Positions 14,831 through 14,920 of a stretch of DNA of 14,920 bases are shown in pieces. The translations under genes were made by a program, and so were the position numbers. Within the stretch, counting starts at the first letter, position 1. Each line of letters opens with the position of its first letter. The notes below the pieces were generated by a model. It was given only the letters and a program-made list of their open reading frames with translations, ran no database searches and was not told where the DNA came from. Source of the stretch: Bacteroidia bacterium (lineage in GTDB: Bacteria; Bacteroidota; Bacteroidia; NS11-12g; UBA9320); assembly GCA_029253325.1 (NCBI GenBank), contig JAQWZS010000229.1, forward strand, positions 1 to 14,920, read 5' to 3'.

Positions 14831-14920
14831 TTGTCATACTATTAGGTTTTCTATTGGCTTTAGGATGTAAAGACGAAATAGAAAACCCACAAATATCTTT
14901 TCTTGAGAGGGGTGTTTTGA
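14818..14920 (+). CDS. Lipoprotein, start only (truncated at the window edge), B12 operon
   Basis: The frame starting at TTG 14818 is open to the end of the window. It encodes MRKIIVILLGFLLALGC, a good lipoprotein signal with LALG before Cys17, then KDEIENPQISFLERGVL. No ATG is available in this frame, and the start overlaps the previous stop by 13 bp, like the other overlaps in this operon. A lipoprotein at this place in a B12 operon could be a BtuG-type YncE-like beta-propeller or another surface corrinoid binder. The short ERGVL stretch is compatible with the first strand of such a propeller but does not prove it. Confidence 0.65.
   Translation, partial: MRKIIVILLGFLLALGCKDEIENPQISFLERGVL

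Overview
The window is AT-rich and looks like chromosomal DNA of a Bacteroidota member, most likely of the Flavobacteriia/Cytophagia type. The evidence is two Por/T9SS-type C-terminal sorting domains, an HmuY-family lipoprotein behind a TonB-dependent receptor, several lipoproteins with short lipoboxes, lack of obvious Shine-Dalgarno sequences, and TAnnTTTG-like -7 boxes. I see no tRNA, rRNA, CRISPR array, transposase, integrase or other phage structural gene.

Left part, 1-5549, mostly plus strand. A TonB-dependent receptor cut by the window edge overlaps an HmuY-family lipoprotein; together they resemble a heme or metal-chelate uptake pair. Next come an alpha/beta-hydrolase lipoprotein and a TolB/PD40 beta-propeller lipoprotein. 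A SnoaL/NTF2-like lipoprotein lies convergent to the propeller gene. A divergent pair of YeeE/YedE half-transporters (sulfur or thiosulfate import) follows, with a perfect 8-bp inverted repeat in the divergent gap.

Middle part, 10013 down to 5552, minus strand. The order of transcription is efp (elongation factor P), speB-like agmatinase, a NifS/IscS-type cysteine desulfurase, and two secreted paralogues that share N-terminal and C-terminal modules. The longer paralogue carries a central insert like phage tail fibres. The cysteine desulfurase has every visible catalytic residue but one in-frame TAA at codon 123, so it is a very recent pseudogene, a sequencing error or a readthrough case. A 17-bp near-perfect hairpin separates it from the fibre-like pair.

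Right part, 10085-14920, plus strand. A recognisable cobalamin riboswitch precedes a BtuB-like outer-membrane receptor. Three further genes follow, each overlapping the one before: a T9SS-exported protein with two tandem DUF4465 domains, a T9SS-exported beta-rich surface protein, and the start of a lipoprotein cut by the window edge. The arrangement reads as one B12-repressed operon for capturing corrinoids at the cell surface and passing them through the receptor. The binding roles of the accessory proteins are inferred from this context. This is the most interesting locus in the window.
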